A DNA stretch of 64,000 nucleotides from Arthrobacter sp. NicSoilB4 (GCF_019977335.1 NZ_AP024653.1:3286001-3350000); one strand, 5' to 3'; positions 35,026-44,189 are shown, numbered from the stretch's first letter. Notes: a model not told the origin generated them from the letters alone. Made by a program: numbers and translations.

Positions 35026-36183
35026 ATGAAGAACTATCTGGCCCCCGCTGAGCTGCAATCCGCGCTGGCGCTCCGCGACTTGTCCGATCCCGCCCAGGGC
35101 CCCCACGCGATGTCACTGCTGTTGGCCGACGTCACGACTGGGCTGGAACGCCTCTGGAGCATCGAGGCGGAAACCCACCGGCTCAGTCCCCTCGTCGCTA
35201 CCGCCGACAACTACGACCGCCTGGGCTACTCGACGGACGACGTCACCCGTGATTCGCGCTACTCGCGCCATGTCAGCCCCACAGTGATGCTGCGGAGCCA
35301 CACGTCGGCGGGCGTTCCGGCGCTGCTGGACGCGCTGCGCCACGAAATGGGCCACTACGACCGGCTGCACGCCCTGCCCGGACTGGTGTACCGGCGGGAC
35401 TCGATCGACCGCACGCACGTCGGGGCCCCGCACCAGGTGGATTTATGGCGGCTCAAAGCGCGCGGCCTGCTGGGGCCGGCCGCGCTGCACGAAATGATGG
35501 CAGCGGTCGTGGAGGCGGTTCTCCCCGCCGCCCTGCACCCGGACGTGGAGTGGCGCGCAACCCGGGCAACCCACAGCTATACGGATACGGGCAGGCAGCT
35601 CGACGTACTGGTCACTCAGCCGGACGGACGGCGGGAATGGCTGGAGCTGGCCGAATGCGGCCTCGTCGCCGCGCACGTCCTCCGCGGCTCCGGGCTGGAT
35701 CCGCGCCGCTGGGCCGGCCTCGCCATGGGACTGGGGTTGGACCGTGCCCTGATGCTGCGCAAGGGCATCCGGGACATCCGGCTCCTGCGCTCGGAAAACC
35801 CCGACATCCAGATGCAGCTGCTGGACCTGGACCCCTACCGCCCGGTGTCGGTCATGCCGGAGGTCAGGCGCGATCTTTCCCTCGTGCTGGGTTCCGCGAC
35901 GGAGGCCGACGTCGAACTGCTGGGTGACCGTGCGCGGACGGCCCTCGGGGCGGAGGCGGAGTTGCTGGCCGCATTGGAGATCCGGTCCGTCACCCCGGCG
36001 TCGGGGCTTCCTGCCGCCGCCGTCGAACGGCTCCGGCTCGCTCCGGACCAGGTGAATGTGCTGCTGCGGCTGGTGCTGCAGCCGCTCGACCGGACCCTGA
36101 CCGATGAGGAGGCCAACCTCATCCGCGACCGCGTGTACCTTGCCCTGCACCGGGGCCGGGTGATGGAGCTCATCGGCGGGTAG
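35026..36183 (+). CDS. PheS-like orphan class II ligase with FDX-ACB domain
   Basis: 385 residues. The catalytic core resembles the alpha subunit of phenylalanyl-tRNA synthetase: TVMLRSHTSAGVPALL (motif 2), VYRRDSIDRTHVGAPHQV, and GLAMGLGLDRALMLRKGIRDI (motif 3). The C-terminal ~100 residues are an FDX-ACB domain as in PheT (VRRDLSLVLG, DRTLTDEEANLIRDRVYLAL). Thus it has the layout of single-chain mitochondrial PheRS. The normal Met-Val-His-Pro of PheRS is replaced (ECGLVAAHVL), so specificity probably differs. It resembles the family called PheS-related mystery ligase (SrmL). SD AAGGA, 7 nt. Confidence 0.8.
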   Translation: MKNYLAPAELQSALALRDLSDPAQGPHAMSLLLADVTTGLERLWSIEAETHRLSPLVATADNYDRLGYSTDDVTRDSRYSRHVSPTVMLRSHTSAGVPALLDALRHEMGHYDRLHALPGLVYRRDSIDRTHVGAPHQVDLWRLKARGLLGPAALHEMMAAVVEAVLPAALHPDVEWRATRATHSYTDTGRQLDVLVTQPDGRREWLELAECGLVAAHVLRGSGLDPRRWAGLAMGLGLDRALMLRKGIRDIRLLRSENPDIQMQLLDLDPYRPVSVMPEVRRDLSLVLGSATEADVELLGDRARTALGAEAELLAALEIRSVTPASGLPAAAVERLRLAPDQVNVLLRLVLQPLDRTLTDEEANLIRDRVYLALHRGRVMELIGG

Positions 36184-36234
36184 GGGTGCCGGGGGCCGGT
36201 CCGGGGGCGCCGGCAACAGCGGTAAGTTTGAGGA

Positions 36235-36696
36235 ATGTTCCTCCGCCTCCCCAGCCCCCTCCCCGCCGGGATCATCCGGCAGCGCGCACTTGGCGCCGCG
36301 GCGGGCGCCGCCGTCGTCCTGGCCGCCGTCGCATGCTCCCCGGCCGGTTCCATCGAGTCAGCCGATGTGCCGGCGTGGAAGGCTACGGCGCTTCCCCCGG
36401 CCGATGGCACGGTGCTCGAGGAGGCGGGAAAGATCCTCAACCGGGAGCCGATCGTCAACACTGCAACCGGGATCGGGCCGGGCACGTACGTCCTGACCAC
36501 CACGTGCGACGGCGGCGGCAAGGCCTTCTTCGATGTCTCCCTCGACGGCACCCGGCTGACCGAGGCCGGAGCGGCGTGCAACGGAAGCCGCGAGACGGCG
36601 CGCATCAAGGTTCCCGCCGCCGGCACGCTCCGGATCAGCACCTCGAGTGTTGATGCTCCCCTCATCTACGCGTACCAGTTGGTGCCCGCGGAATAG
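36235..36696 (+). CDS. Lipoprotein, paralogue 1 of three
   Basis: 153 residues with a lipobox (LAAVAC, Cys34) after a short hydrophobic signal. The mature domain (~120 residues) has two further Cys (TTTCDGGG, AACNGSRE) and a beta-rich pattern YVLTTTC ... ISTSSV. The same skeleton occurs in the next two genes, so the three are divergent paralogues. TAAGTT 6 nt before the ATG suggests a separate promoter. Unknown function; a surface-displayed beta-domain stabilised by a disulphide is likely. Confidence 0.78.
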   Translation: MFLRLPSPLPAGIIRQRALGAAAGAAVVLAAVACSPAGSIESADVPAWKATALPPADGTVLEEAGKILNREPIVNTATGIGPGTYVLTTTCDGGGKAFFDVSLDGTRLTEAGAACNGSRETARIKVPAAGTLRISTSSVDAPLIYAYQLVPAE

Positions 36697-36765
36697 CGGC
36701 CTTTCCGGGGCCACGGGCGCGGCGCTGTGACTTGCGCCCGCGGCCCCGGCCGTTAGGCTCGGTGC

Positions 36766-37335
36766 ATGTCTGCTACTGGGGGTATGCACCGGACGCGCGG
36801 AACCGCCGTGTTGCTGGCCGTGGCCGCCGCCGGGCTGTCCGGGTGTGAATACGCGGACGACGTCGGCGCGCTGCCGGCCGTTTCCAGCACTCCCAGCCGG
36901 TCGTATGCGGCCAGGGCGCCGCTGCCGACCCGGGATCCGCAAATCGTTGCCGCCGAAACCCGCAATCTGTTGGAACTCGGGGCCGTCCTCGACGGCTCCC
37001 CGGAGGATTTCCTGTTCGGCGGATCGGGCGGGATCGGCGGCACCAGCAGCGCTGGGTTTTCGACGTCGGGCCCCGTCAGACAGGCCGGCCAGTACAAGGT
37101 CACGGCAGCCTGCGTGGGGGTACCGGATGCGCATTTGTCCGTCACCCAGGGTGCCCGCGAGGGCGGCACGTTGCTGGAGCTCAGCGTCGAATGCGGCAGC
37201 GCGGTGGAAGCGGTGGTTGACCTGGTACCCGGGTCCGTCTCGGCGCACCTCATCCACTACGGCAGCGGCGTATCCGGGCCGGGAACCGGCGCCGTCGCGG
37301 GGATCAGGATCAGCTTTGGCGGCCCCGGGCAGTAG
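36766..37335 (+). CDS. Lipoprotein, paralogue 2 of three
   Basis: 189 residues; lipobox LSGC (Cys27). Longer Ser/Gly-rich middle than its neighbours (GGSGGIGGTSSAGF), then YKVTAACVGVPDAHLSV and LELSVECGSAVEAVVD, matching the two-Cys core of the family, ending HYGSGVSGPG. TAGGCT lies 6 nt upstream of its ATG, so it too has its own promoter rather than depending on read-through. Unknown function. Confidence 0.78.
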   Translation: MSATGGMHRTRGTAVLLAVAAAGLSGCEYADDVGALPAVSSTPSRSYAARAPLPTRDPQIVAAETRNLLELGAVLDGSPEDFLFGGSGGIGGTSSAGFSTSGPVRQAGQYKVTAACVGVPDAHLSVTQGAREGGTLLELSVECGSAVEAVVDLVPGSVSAHLIHYGSGVSGPGTGAVAGIRISFGGPGQ

Positions 37336-37418
37336 GCGCCGGACCGGCCCGGTACCGGCCCGGTTGCGGGGGCCGTTGGACTCTGGCGCCCGGCCCCGTG
37401 GAGGGTTAGCGTCACGAT

Positions 37419-37952
37419 ATGCCCACTGTTCCGTTGCCGGGCTCACCACGCACTCGCACGGCATCCGCCGTGGGGACACTGCTTGTGCTGGTGCTGGCGC
37501 TGGCCGGCTGCGTCTACGAATATGACGACGGATCAGACAGCGGGACGGCCCCCGCCTCCGCCCCGGCTTTCACGGATCCGGCCCTGCCCAGGGATCCCGC
37601 CGCGGACCAGCCCGTCTCCGGCGCAGAGCTGGATGCGTGGGCGGCGCAGGTGCTGCCCGGAGCCGAGGGACAGGTGGTTCACACCAACTTCGGCATCCTG
37701 GAAGCCGAGGAGGAACGGGAAGAGACCACCGCGAAGCTGCCCGAGGGAAGCTACGCCGTGACTTTGGCCTGCCGGAGTCCGCGCCGTGTCTCGTTCAGCG
37801 TCGGCCTTGACGACACGGAACTCGTGGACCTGAACCTGCGTTGCGGAACCTCACGGGTCAACGTGGTCTATTTGCCCCCGGACGTCACGCTCCACATCAA
37901 GGTGGAAGCAAAGAGCGGCGCCAACTTCGCCTACCGGGTGAGCCGGATCTGA
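37419..37952 (+). CDS. Lipoprotein, paralogue 3 of three
   Basis: 177 residues; lipobox LAGC (Cys32). An acidic linker (EAEEEREETT) is followed by the core YAVTLACRSPRRVSFSV ... NLRCGTSRVNVV and the end ANFAYRVSRI. TAGCGT precedes the ATG by 6 nt. It is transcribed towards, and converges with, trhO. Confidence 0.78.
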   Translation: MPTVPLPGSPRTRTASAVGTLLVLVLALAGCVYEYDDGSDSGTAPASAPAFTDPALPRDPAADQPVSGAELDAWAAQVLPGAEGQVVHTNFGILEAEEEREETTAKLPEGSYAVTLACRSPRRVSFSVGLDDTELVDLNLRCGTSRVNVVYLPPDVTLHIKVEAKSGANFAYRVSRI

Positions 37953-37965
37953 GGTCACCCGGGTT

Positions 37966-38859
37966 TCAGGCCGCGCAGCCGTCCGGGCAGCGGAGCGTCT
38001 CCGGGCTGGCGGCGCAGTCCGGGCAGTAGAGCGTGAGCGTGCGGCAGGACGGGTTGGAGCAGTTCTCAAACTTGCTGGTGGGCGCCGAGCAGCGGACGCA
38101 TTCGCCGATGGTCTTCGCGTCCTCGCTGAATTCCAGGTGCATGCGCTTGTCGAACACGTAGAGGGAGCCCTCCCAGAGACCCTGGTCCTTGAAGGTTTCG
38201 CCGTAGCGGACGATTCCGCCGTCGAGCTGGTAGACCTCCTTGAACCCGCGGTTCACCATGAGGCTGGACAGCACCTCGCAGCGGATGCCGCCGGTGCAGT
38301 AGGTGACCACCGGCTTGTCCTTGAGCGCGTCGTACTTGCCCGAGTCGAGTTCCCGGATGAAGTCGTGCGTGGTGGCCACGTCCGGGACGATCGCGTCCTT
38401 GAATTTGCCGATCTGGGCTTCGAAGCCGTTGCGGCCGTCGAAGAAGACCACCTCCTCGCCGGACTCCTTCCGCGCTTCCACGAGCTGGTGAAGTTCCTCG
38501 GGTTTGAGGTGTTTCCCGCCGCCGACGACGCCGTTGGCATCGACGGTGAGTTCCCCCGGGGCCCCGAAGGACACAATCTCGTCGCGGACCTTGACGCTCA
38601 GTCGGGGGAAGTCCGCGGCGCCGCCGTCGGACCATTTCACGTCGATGCCGTGGAAGCCCTGGTATTCCCGCGTTGTCTTCACGTACTGCTTGACCGCGCT
38701 CAGTTCGCCGCCCACGGTCGCGTTGATACCGTCCTTGGAGATGATGATGCGGCCGGTCAGGCCGAGTTTCTCGCAGAGGGCACGTTGCCAAAGCCGGATG
38801 GCCTCCGGATCCGCAAGAGGGATAAAGCCATAAAAGAGCACAATTCTGTTCAAAGCCAC
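37966..38859 (-). CDS. trhO: tRNA uridine(34) hydroxylase TrhO (rhodanese-like)
   Basis: 297 residues. The N-terminal UPF0176 domain ([19 protein letters not shown]) precedes a rhodanese domain with active Cys in [18 protein letters not shown] and the loop [16 protein letters not shown]; the C-terminus has a Cys-rich zinc-ribbon-like region ([31 protein letters not shown]). The enzyme hydroxylates U34 in tRNAs in a prephenate-independent pathway. GTG start at 38859 with TACCCT 6 nt upstream. Confidence 0.92.
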   Translation of the reverse strand: MALNRIVLFYGFIPLADPEAIRLWQRALCEKLGLTGRIIISKDGINATVGGELSAVKQYVKTTREYQGFHGIDVKWSDGGAADFPRLSVKVRDEIVSFGAPGELTVDANGVVGGGKHLKPEELHQLVEARKESGEEVVFFDGRNGFEAQIGKFKDAIVPDVATTHDFIRELDSGKYDALKDKPVVTYCTGGIRCEVLSSLMVNRGFKEVYQLDGGIVRYGETFKDQGLWEGSLYVFDKRMHLEFSEDAKTIGECVRCSAPTSKFENCSNPSCRTLTLYCPDCAASPETLRCPDGCAA

Positions 38860-39011
38860 GGTTTAAGGGTACTGGGTGGGCCGAAACAGCAGGGCCGCCG
38901 GGTCCGGCCGCGCCCGTCCCGGAGGGGCGGTCCGGTCACAATTGCGTAAGCAGGGCCTGTTCGCGGACCCGGCCCCTGTTGCTTGTGGCGGGGCTGGAAT
39001 ACGCTCATCTC

Positions 39012-39704
39012 ATGAGTCTTGAGGCCATGGTTGAAGACACTACCCATCTCTTGGAAATCTGGGTCACCGGCTGGGCCGGCTGCCGCGGATATGAGACACG
39101 CAGGGAGGGTCGGTTCCCTGCGGCCTTCAGGGCGGACACGACTCACGAATGGGAATACTTCGCCCATAACCCGTCAGATGCGGAGTTCAAAGCCCTGGCC
39201 GATACGACTACTGAAGTTCCCGCCCGCATCCTCACGATCCTGACGAACGACGTCGCGCGGTACACGTTCCTCGCCCAGCAGCACCGGCTGAACGTCACGT
39301 CGGCCTCGCAGACCATGATGATCGTGGACATGGAGACCCAGGACGCCGAGGATCCCTGGCTTCCCGATGATGACCTGAGGTGGGTTCCGTCGCGGACGGA
39401 CGGCGTCCACCATGCCACGGTCTACGCCGGTGACGAGGTGGCAGCGAGCGGACAGGTGTTTGTGGCTGACCACACCGCAGTCTTCGACAAGATCGTTACG
39501 GAGCCGGGGTACCAGCGCCGGGGCCTGGGCAGCTTCATCATGCGGGCCCTCGCTGCCCAGGCTTTCGAGCACGACGTCGAAACCGGGCTGCTGCTCGCTT
39601 CCCTCGACGGACAGAAGCTTTACTCGCACCTGGGCTGGACCGCGGTCTGCCATGTGCTGATGCTCTCCGCCTCGGATGAGGGCACTGACCTGTCCGTGGG
39701 CTGA
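39012..39704 (+). CDS. GNAT-family acetyltransferase
   Basis: 230 residues. The C-terminal GNAT fold is seen in VFVADHTAVFDKIVTEPGYQ and the acetyl-CoA loop QRRGLGSFIMRALAA (Gln/Arg-x-x-Gly-x-Gly), ending GLLLASLDGQKLYSHLGW. The N-terminal ~100 residues may be a degenerate second GNAT repeat. TACGCT lies 6 nt upstream of the ATG. The substrate is unknown. Confidence 0.83.
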   Translation: MSLEAMVEDTTHLLEIWVTGWAGCRGYETRREGRFPAAFRADTTHEWEYFAHNPSDAEFKALADTTTEVPARILTILTNDVARYTFLAQQHRLNVTSASQTMMIVDMETQDAEDPWLPDDDLRWVPSRTDGVHHATVYAGDEVAASGQVFVADHTAVFDKIVTEPGYQRRGLGSFIMRALAAQAFEHDVETGLLLASLDGQKLYSHLGWTAVCHVLMLSASDEGTDLSVG

Positions 39705-39765
39705 GGCTCCGGGCTGCTGCGTCCATTCCCCCGGACGATTTGAGGCCGGGTGAAAGAATGTACGA

Positions 39766-42153
39766 GTGAACCCACATGAGTCCCTGATTCCGTTGCTGGG
39801 CCGCGGCCCGGACCCGGAACAGCTCCGTCATGTGCGCACCATCCCCGCCCGCCGGGCCGTGCACGCGCCGTGGCCCGAGTGGGCGCATCCCGATCTCGTG
39901 AACGCCTACGGTTCCCTGGGCATCCACGAGCCCTACCGCCACCAGATCCAGGCGGCCGAACTCGCGCACGCCGGCGAGCACGTGGTGATCGCCACCGGCA
40001 CCGCTTCCGGGAAGTCGCTGGCCTACCAGCTGCCGGCGCTGGACGCGGTCCACCGCTCCGAATTGCGGGTCCTCGCCGACCCGGGCAAGATCCACGACGA
40101 CGGCGCTGTGACGCTTTATCTGTCCCCCACCAAGGCCCTGGCTGCGGACCAGTTGGCCGCCATCCGGGCGCTGCAGCTCCCCACCGTCCGGGCAGAGACG
40201 TACGACGGCGACACCGATCCCGCGTCCCGCCGGTGGATCCGGGACCATGCGAACTTCATCCTGGCCAACCCGGACATGCTGCACTTCGGGATCCTGCCCA
40301 ACCATGCCTGGTGGGCCCGGTTCTTCCGCCGGCTGCGCTACGTGATCGTGGATGAGGCCCACAGCTACCGCGGCGTCTTCGGTTCCCACGTGGCCAACCT
40401 GATGCGCCGGCTGCGGCGCATCTGCGCCTACTACAGCCCGGACGGGTCCGGGCCGGTGTTCATTGCCGCCTCGGCGACGGCGTCCGAACCCGGGACTTCC
40501 TTCGGCCGGCTCATCGGCGCTCCGGTGAGTGCCGTGTCCGAGGACTCTTCGCCCCATGGCGCCACCACCGTCGCGTTCTGGGAGCCTGCCCTGACCGAGC
40601 TCCGGGGCGAGAATGGCGCCAAGGAGCGGCGGACTGCGGTGGCGGAAACCGCGGACCTGCTGGCCAATCTGGTGTCTTCGCGGGTCCGGACCATCGCCTT
40701 CATCAAATCCCGGCGCGGCGCCGAGACCATTGCCACCATCACCAAACGCCTCCTCGACGAGGTGGACCCCAGCCTGCCGCAGCGGGTGGCGGCCTACCGT
40801 TCCGGGTACCTGCCGGAGGAGCGCCGGGCCCTGGAGAAATCCCTGCGCTCCGGTGAGCTGCTGGGCGTCTCCAGCACGTCGGCCCTTGAACTGGGCATTG
40901 ATATTTCCGGCCTCGACGCCGTGCTGGTCGCCGGCTGGCCGGGGACCCGCGCGTCGTTGTTCCAGCAGATCGGCCGGGCCGGCCGGGCAGGACAGGACGC
41001 CATCGCCGCGTTCGTAGCGAGCGACGACCCGCTGGACACCTATCTGGTGAACCACCCCGGGGCGATCTTCGACGTCTCCGTGGAGGCCACCGTCTTCGAT
41101 CCCTCCAACCCCTATGTGCTGGGCCCGCACCTGTGCGCAGCCGCTGCGGAACTGCCACTGGGAAACGCCGAGCTGGACCTGTTCGGCGCCACGTCCGAGA
41201 AATTGCTGGACCAGCTGGTGGCCCAGGGCTACCTGCGCCGGCGCCCCGCCGGATGGTTCTGGACCCACCCGCAAAGCGCCGCGGCCATGGTGAACCTGCG
41301 GGCCGACGGCGGCGGCCCGGTGAGCATTGTGGACGCCGACACCGGGTCCCTGCTCGGGACCATGGATTCCCCGCAGACGCACTACCAGGCCCACACCGGC
41401 GCCATCTACGTCCACCAGGGCGACAGCTATGTGGTGGAAGACCTGAACGAGGACGACCACTGCGTGATGGTGCGCCGTGCGAACCCGGACTACTACACCA
41501 CAGCCCGGGACGTGACCCAGATCGAGGTGCTCGAGACGCTGCGCACCACCCAGTGGGGCGATGTGGCGGTGCATTTCGGCGACGTAAAGGTGACGACGCA
41601 GGTGGTCTCCTTCCAGCGCAAGGCCCTGATTTCGAATGAGATCCTTGGCGAGGAACCCCTGCAGCTGGGCGCCAGGGACCTGTTCACCAAGGCCGTGTGG
41701 TTCGTCCTGGACAACCGTTCGCTGACCGGTGCGGGTCTGATCGAGGCGCAGTTCCCCGGCGCCCTGCACGCTGCCGAACACGCGGCGATCGGGCTCCTGC
41801 CCCTGGTTGCCTCCAGCGACCGCTGGGACATCGGCGGCGTGTCCACGGCCATCCACGCCGACACCGGGGTGCCGACCATCTTTGTGTACGACGGCCACCC
41901 CGGCGGGGCAGGCTTCGCCGAGCGCGGCTACGACAAGGCCAGGGTCTGGCTCGCCGCCACCCGCGACGCGATCGAGGCCTGCGAGTGCGAGTCCGGCTGC
42001 CCGTCCTGTGTGCAGTCGCCCAAGTGCGGCAACAAGAACAACCCCCTCGACAAGGACGCCGCAGTGACCCTCATCGATGTGCTGCTCAAGGACGCTACGG
42101 ACCAGATGCGCACCGGATTGCCGGACCACGCCGGGACACCGCTGCAGGCCTAA
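39766..42153 (+). CDS. DEAD/DEAH helicase with DUF1998-type C-terminal domain (MrfA-like)
   Basis: 795-residue superfamily 2 helicase: IATGTASGKSLAYQLP (Walker A), VIVDEAHSYRG (DEAH), IAASATASEPG, SSTSALELGIDISGLD and QIGRAGRAGQ (motif VI). The C-terminus has the zinc-coordinating Cys set CECESGCPSCVQSPKCG and the GGAGFAERGYDKA segment. MrfA of Bacillus subtilis acts in mitomycin-adduct repair; the partner MrfB was not found here. It starts with GTG at 39766. It lies next to the Tad cluster, as M. tuberculosis Rv3649 does. Confidence 0.92.
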   Translation: MNPHESLIPLLGRGPDPEQLRHVRTIPARRAVHAPWPEWAHPDLVNAYGSLGIHEPYRHQIQAAELAHAGEHVVIATGTASGKSLAYQLPALDAVHRSELRVLADPGKIHDDGAVTLYLSPTKALAADQLAAIRALQLPTVRAETYDGDTDPASRRWIRDHANFILANPDMLHFGILPNHAWWARFFRRLRYVIVDEAHSYRGVFGSHVANLMRRLRRICAYYSPDGSGPVFIAASATASEPGTSFGRLIGAPVSAVSEDSSPHGATTVAFWEPALTELRGENGAKERRTAVAETADLLANLVSSRVRTIAFIKSRRGAETIATITKRLLDEVDPSLPQRVAAYRSGYLPEERRALEKSLRSGELLGVSSTSALELGIDISGLDAVLVAGWPGTRASLFQQIGRAGRAGQDAIAAFVASDDPLDTYLVNHPGAIFDVSVEATVFDPSNPYVLGPHLCAAAAELPLGNAELDLFGATSEKLLDQLVAQGYLRRRPAGWFWTHPQSAAAMVNLRADGGGPVSIVDADTGSLLGTMDSPQTHYQAHTGAIYVHQGDSYVVEDLNEDDHCVMVRRANPDYYTTARDVTQIEVLETLRTTQWGDVAVHFGDVKVTTQVVSFQRKALISNEILGEEPLQLGARDLFTKAVWFVLDNRSLTGAGLIEAQFPGALHAAEHAAIGLLPLVASSDRWDIGGVSTAIHADTGVPTIFVYDGHPGGAGFAERGYDKARVWLAATRDAIEACECESGCPSCVQSPKCGNKNNPLDKDAAVTLIDVLLKDATDQMRTGLPDHAGTPLQA

Positions 42154-42170
42154 CCGCGGAGGGCACCGGC

Positions 42171-42593
42171 TCACGGCGGCGGCCCCGCCCTGGCCAGGCC
42201 GGTGGCCCCTCCCAGGGGCGTCCGGATATCGAGCTCAGTGCGGACCTGTACTGTGCTCCCGGGTCCTTCCCGACAGCTCAGGATCCTGGCCCCATTCCGG
42301 CGCGCGACGTCCGCGGCGACGGCGCACGGCTCTCCAGGCGTGATGCGCCGGGCAGCGTCGGCGCCGGCCAGCGCCGCCAAATCTGCGGCGGCCGCCGCCC
42401 GGAACGCCAGCGCAGCCGACTGGGCCAGCAGCACGATCAGGACCGCCGCGGCGATGACCACCATCCCCAGACCCAGCGCCAGGACGGTGCCGGCGCCGCG
42501 TTCCGGGGCGTTCAGGGACTCAGGGGGTTCCGTATGCCCCGGGCACCGCCGGCGGCTGCCCGGAGCGGTTATGAGCGGGTTGGGCTGGCTCAT
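42171..42593 (-). CDS. TadG-like helicase/secretion-neighbourhood protein
   Basis: 140 residues: a short N-terminus, the hydrophobic segment RGAGTVLALGLGMVVIAAAV (about 33-52), then AAADLAALAGADA and a soluble Cys-containing end. This matches the TadE-like protein at the end of actinobacterial Tad operons (Rv3654c type). It lacks the Glu+5 of prepilins. Its ATG overlaps the TadE stop as ATGA. Its stop faces the helicase stop only 17 nt away. Confidence 0.85.
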   Translation of the reverse strand: MSQPNPLITAPGSRRRCPGHTEPPESLNAPERGAGTVLALGLGMVVIAAAVLIVLLAQSAALAFRAAAAADLAALAGADAARRITPGEPCAVAADVARRNGARILSCREGPGSTVQVRTELDIRTPLGGATGLARAGPPP

Positions 42594-43084
42594 GCGGCAG
42601 GGCCCTGCAACTGAAAGTTCCCGGTCCGGGGAACCCTGGCCGCGCCCGAAGGGCCGGACGATTCGCCCCGTGCCCAGGCCCGGGCAGAGAGAGTCCAGGG
42701 AAGAAGCGCACCGACGGCACCGGGAACCCTGCCCGAGACCGTCACGCTGAGCCACTCGCCGTCGGACGCCACGGCTGACGCCGCTGAGTTGCCCGCGAGC
42801 CGGCGGACGATCCCGTCCACGGCGGCTGCATCGTCGCCACGGGCCAGTGCGCGGGCGCCGGCCCGGGCCGCTTCCTCCAGGCGCAGCTGCGTGACTCCCG
42901 CCGCTGAGCCGGCCAGCAGGAGTACCAGCAAGAGCAGGACCGCGGGCAGCGCGACCGCGAATTCCGCCGTCACGGCGCCGCGGCACGGTTCGCCGGCCGC
43001 GCCCGGCCGCCCGCGGGCGATCGCTGCTGCGGGCGGCACTGCTGCTGCGCGTTTCAGATTCCTCGGAGGCTGTCCGGGGCTCAT
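42590..43084 (-). CDS. tadE: TadE-family pseudopilin
   Basis: 164 residues. The pilin-like signal CRGAVTAEFAVALPAVLLLL (about 34-53) has the Gly before the cleavage and Glu at +5; after the membrane helix come LEEAARAGARALARGDD and a soluble domain. A Pro/Ala/Arg-rich leader of ~35 residues precedes it. Translationally coupled on both sides by 4-nt overlaps. Confidence 0.88.
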   Translation of the reverse strand: MSPGQPPRNLKRAAAVPPAAAIARGRPGAAGEPCRGAVTAEFAVALPAVLLLLVLLLAGSAAGVTQLRLEEAARAGARALARGDDAAAVDGIVRRLAGNSAASAVASDGEWLSVTVSGRVPGAVGALLPWTLSARAWARGESSGPSGAARVPRTGNFQLQGPAA

Positions 43085-43368
43085 GGCAAGGCGAGCGCCG
43101 TGCGGATGAGGTTCAACAGAAAGCCCCGGACCTCATCACTGCGCATGATGAAGACGAGGATGCCGGCAAACCCGACCGCGGCCAGCGTGGCGATGGCGTA
43201 TTCGGCCGTCGCCATTCCTCCCTCGGAGCCCAGCAGTCTTCCGGGCCTTCGCGCCCGGACTGGGTCGGCCTTACCGGCTCCCGGATAGATCTCGCGGACC
43301 TCAGCGCGGTCCGGCTCGGCGTGGACCATCCGGGTGGCGCGGGTGGGCGCAAGGTCGTGCTCTGGCAT
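43081..43368 (-). CDS. Flp-type pilin (DUF4244)
   Basis: 95 residues: a 50-residue charged leader, then GSEGGMATAEYAIATLAAVG and a single helix to the end (about 50-90). After cleavage at GG, Glu+5 and Tyr+6 fit class III Flp prepilins. The likely major subunit of the pilus. ATG with AAGGA 8 nt upstream. The 202-nt gap before it, after tadC, suggests an independent promoter. Confidence 0.9.
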   Translation of the reverse strand: MPEHDLAPTRATRMVHAEPDRAEVREIYPGAGKADPVRARRPGRLLGSEGGMATAEYAIATLAAVGFAGILVFIMRSDEVRGFLLNLIRTALALP

Positions 43369-43532
43369 GGGATTTTCCTTTCGTCGTGTTCCGGCGGACC
43401 GCCGGCACTCTCCACTCTTCCGGCCCGATGAGCGGCCAGTAAGGGCCGGTTCCTGCCAAGTGGAAAACTCCGGCCCAGGCAGGCTGTGGGGGAATGCTCA
43501 TGGCCGGACGCGTCCAGCTCCCCCGCAGGATT

Positions 43533-43587
43533 GGTCCGGCAGGATCGGTCCGGCAGGATCAGCCCGGAGGATCAGCCCGGCAGCATC
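43533..43587. repeat. Tandem 13-14-bp repeats at the 3' end of tadC
   Basis: GGTCCGGCAGGATC occurs twice in perfect tandem (43533-43546, 43547-43560), followed by two related units (AGCCCGGAGGATC, AGCCCGGCAGCATC). The TadC stop codon lies in this array, which might reflect slippage-generated growth. Confidence 0.7.
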
Positions 43588-44189
43588 GCCAGCAACACAG
43601 GAACGACGCCGAGGCAGACGAACGCCGGCAGCGAACACAGGCCGAGCGGCACAACGAGCTTCACCCCCAGGGCCGCTGCCTGTTTCTCCGCGGTCCGGAA
43701 CCGTTCGCGGCGCAGGCGCGCTGCCTGGGCATACAGGATGGCGGAGGACGGGGCTCCCGTGAGCGCGGCAAATCCCAGGGCATCACGCAGGGCAAGAAGC
43801 CCCGGCGGCCCGGAGCCCGAGCCGCGCCAGGCTGTGTCCCAGTCGGCACCAACGGCGAGCGCCGCCACGACCGGCCGCAGCGAACCGCGGATCGCGGGGG
43901 TTGCCAGCTCCGCAGTCAGCGCCAGGGCACGGCCGAGACCGGCTCCCGCGTCGAGCATCGCACCGATCAGTTCCAGCATCATTGCCGCATCACTGAGCCC
44001 CGGCCCGGGCACGCCTGGTTCGCCGGGTGGCCCGTCGCCGCATCGCGTGCTGGCCGGTAGACCGGCATCCGGAGCCGGCAGCGTCCGGCGCATGAGCCTC
44101 CGTCTGGCGATGCCATGGCCGGAGAAAGCCGTAACGGCTGCGATCGCCAGAACCGCCATCACCGCCCAGCCCGCGGCGGCTGCCGTCAC
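43572..44189 (-). CDS. tadC: Tad secretion membrane protein TadC
   Basis: 205-residue GspF-type inner-membrane platform. Hydrophobic segments at about 4-23 (GWAVMAVLAIAAVTAF) and the C-terminal pair (LVVPLGLCSLPAFVCLGVVP); the T2SSF core AMMLELIGAMLDAGAGLGRAL lies between. GTG start overlapping the TadB stop (GTGA). Shorter than its proteobacterial counterpart, as usual for actinobacteria. Confidence 0.88.
   Translation of the reverse strand: MTAAAAGWAVMAVLAIAAVTAFSGHGIARRRLMRRTLPAPDAGLPASTRCGDGPPGEPGVPGPGLSDAAMMLELIGAMLDAGAGLGRALALTAELATPAIRGSLRPVVAALAVGADWDTAWRGSGSGPPGLLALRDALGFAALTGAPSSAILYAQAARLRRERFRTAEKQAAALGVKLVVPLGLCSLPAFVCLGVVPVLLAMLPG

Noticed and set aside
39538..42174. 878-codon minus-strand ORF over the helicase gene
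   Set aside because: Shadow of the MrfA-like helicase, which has all SF2 motifs on the other strand.
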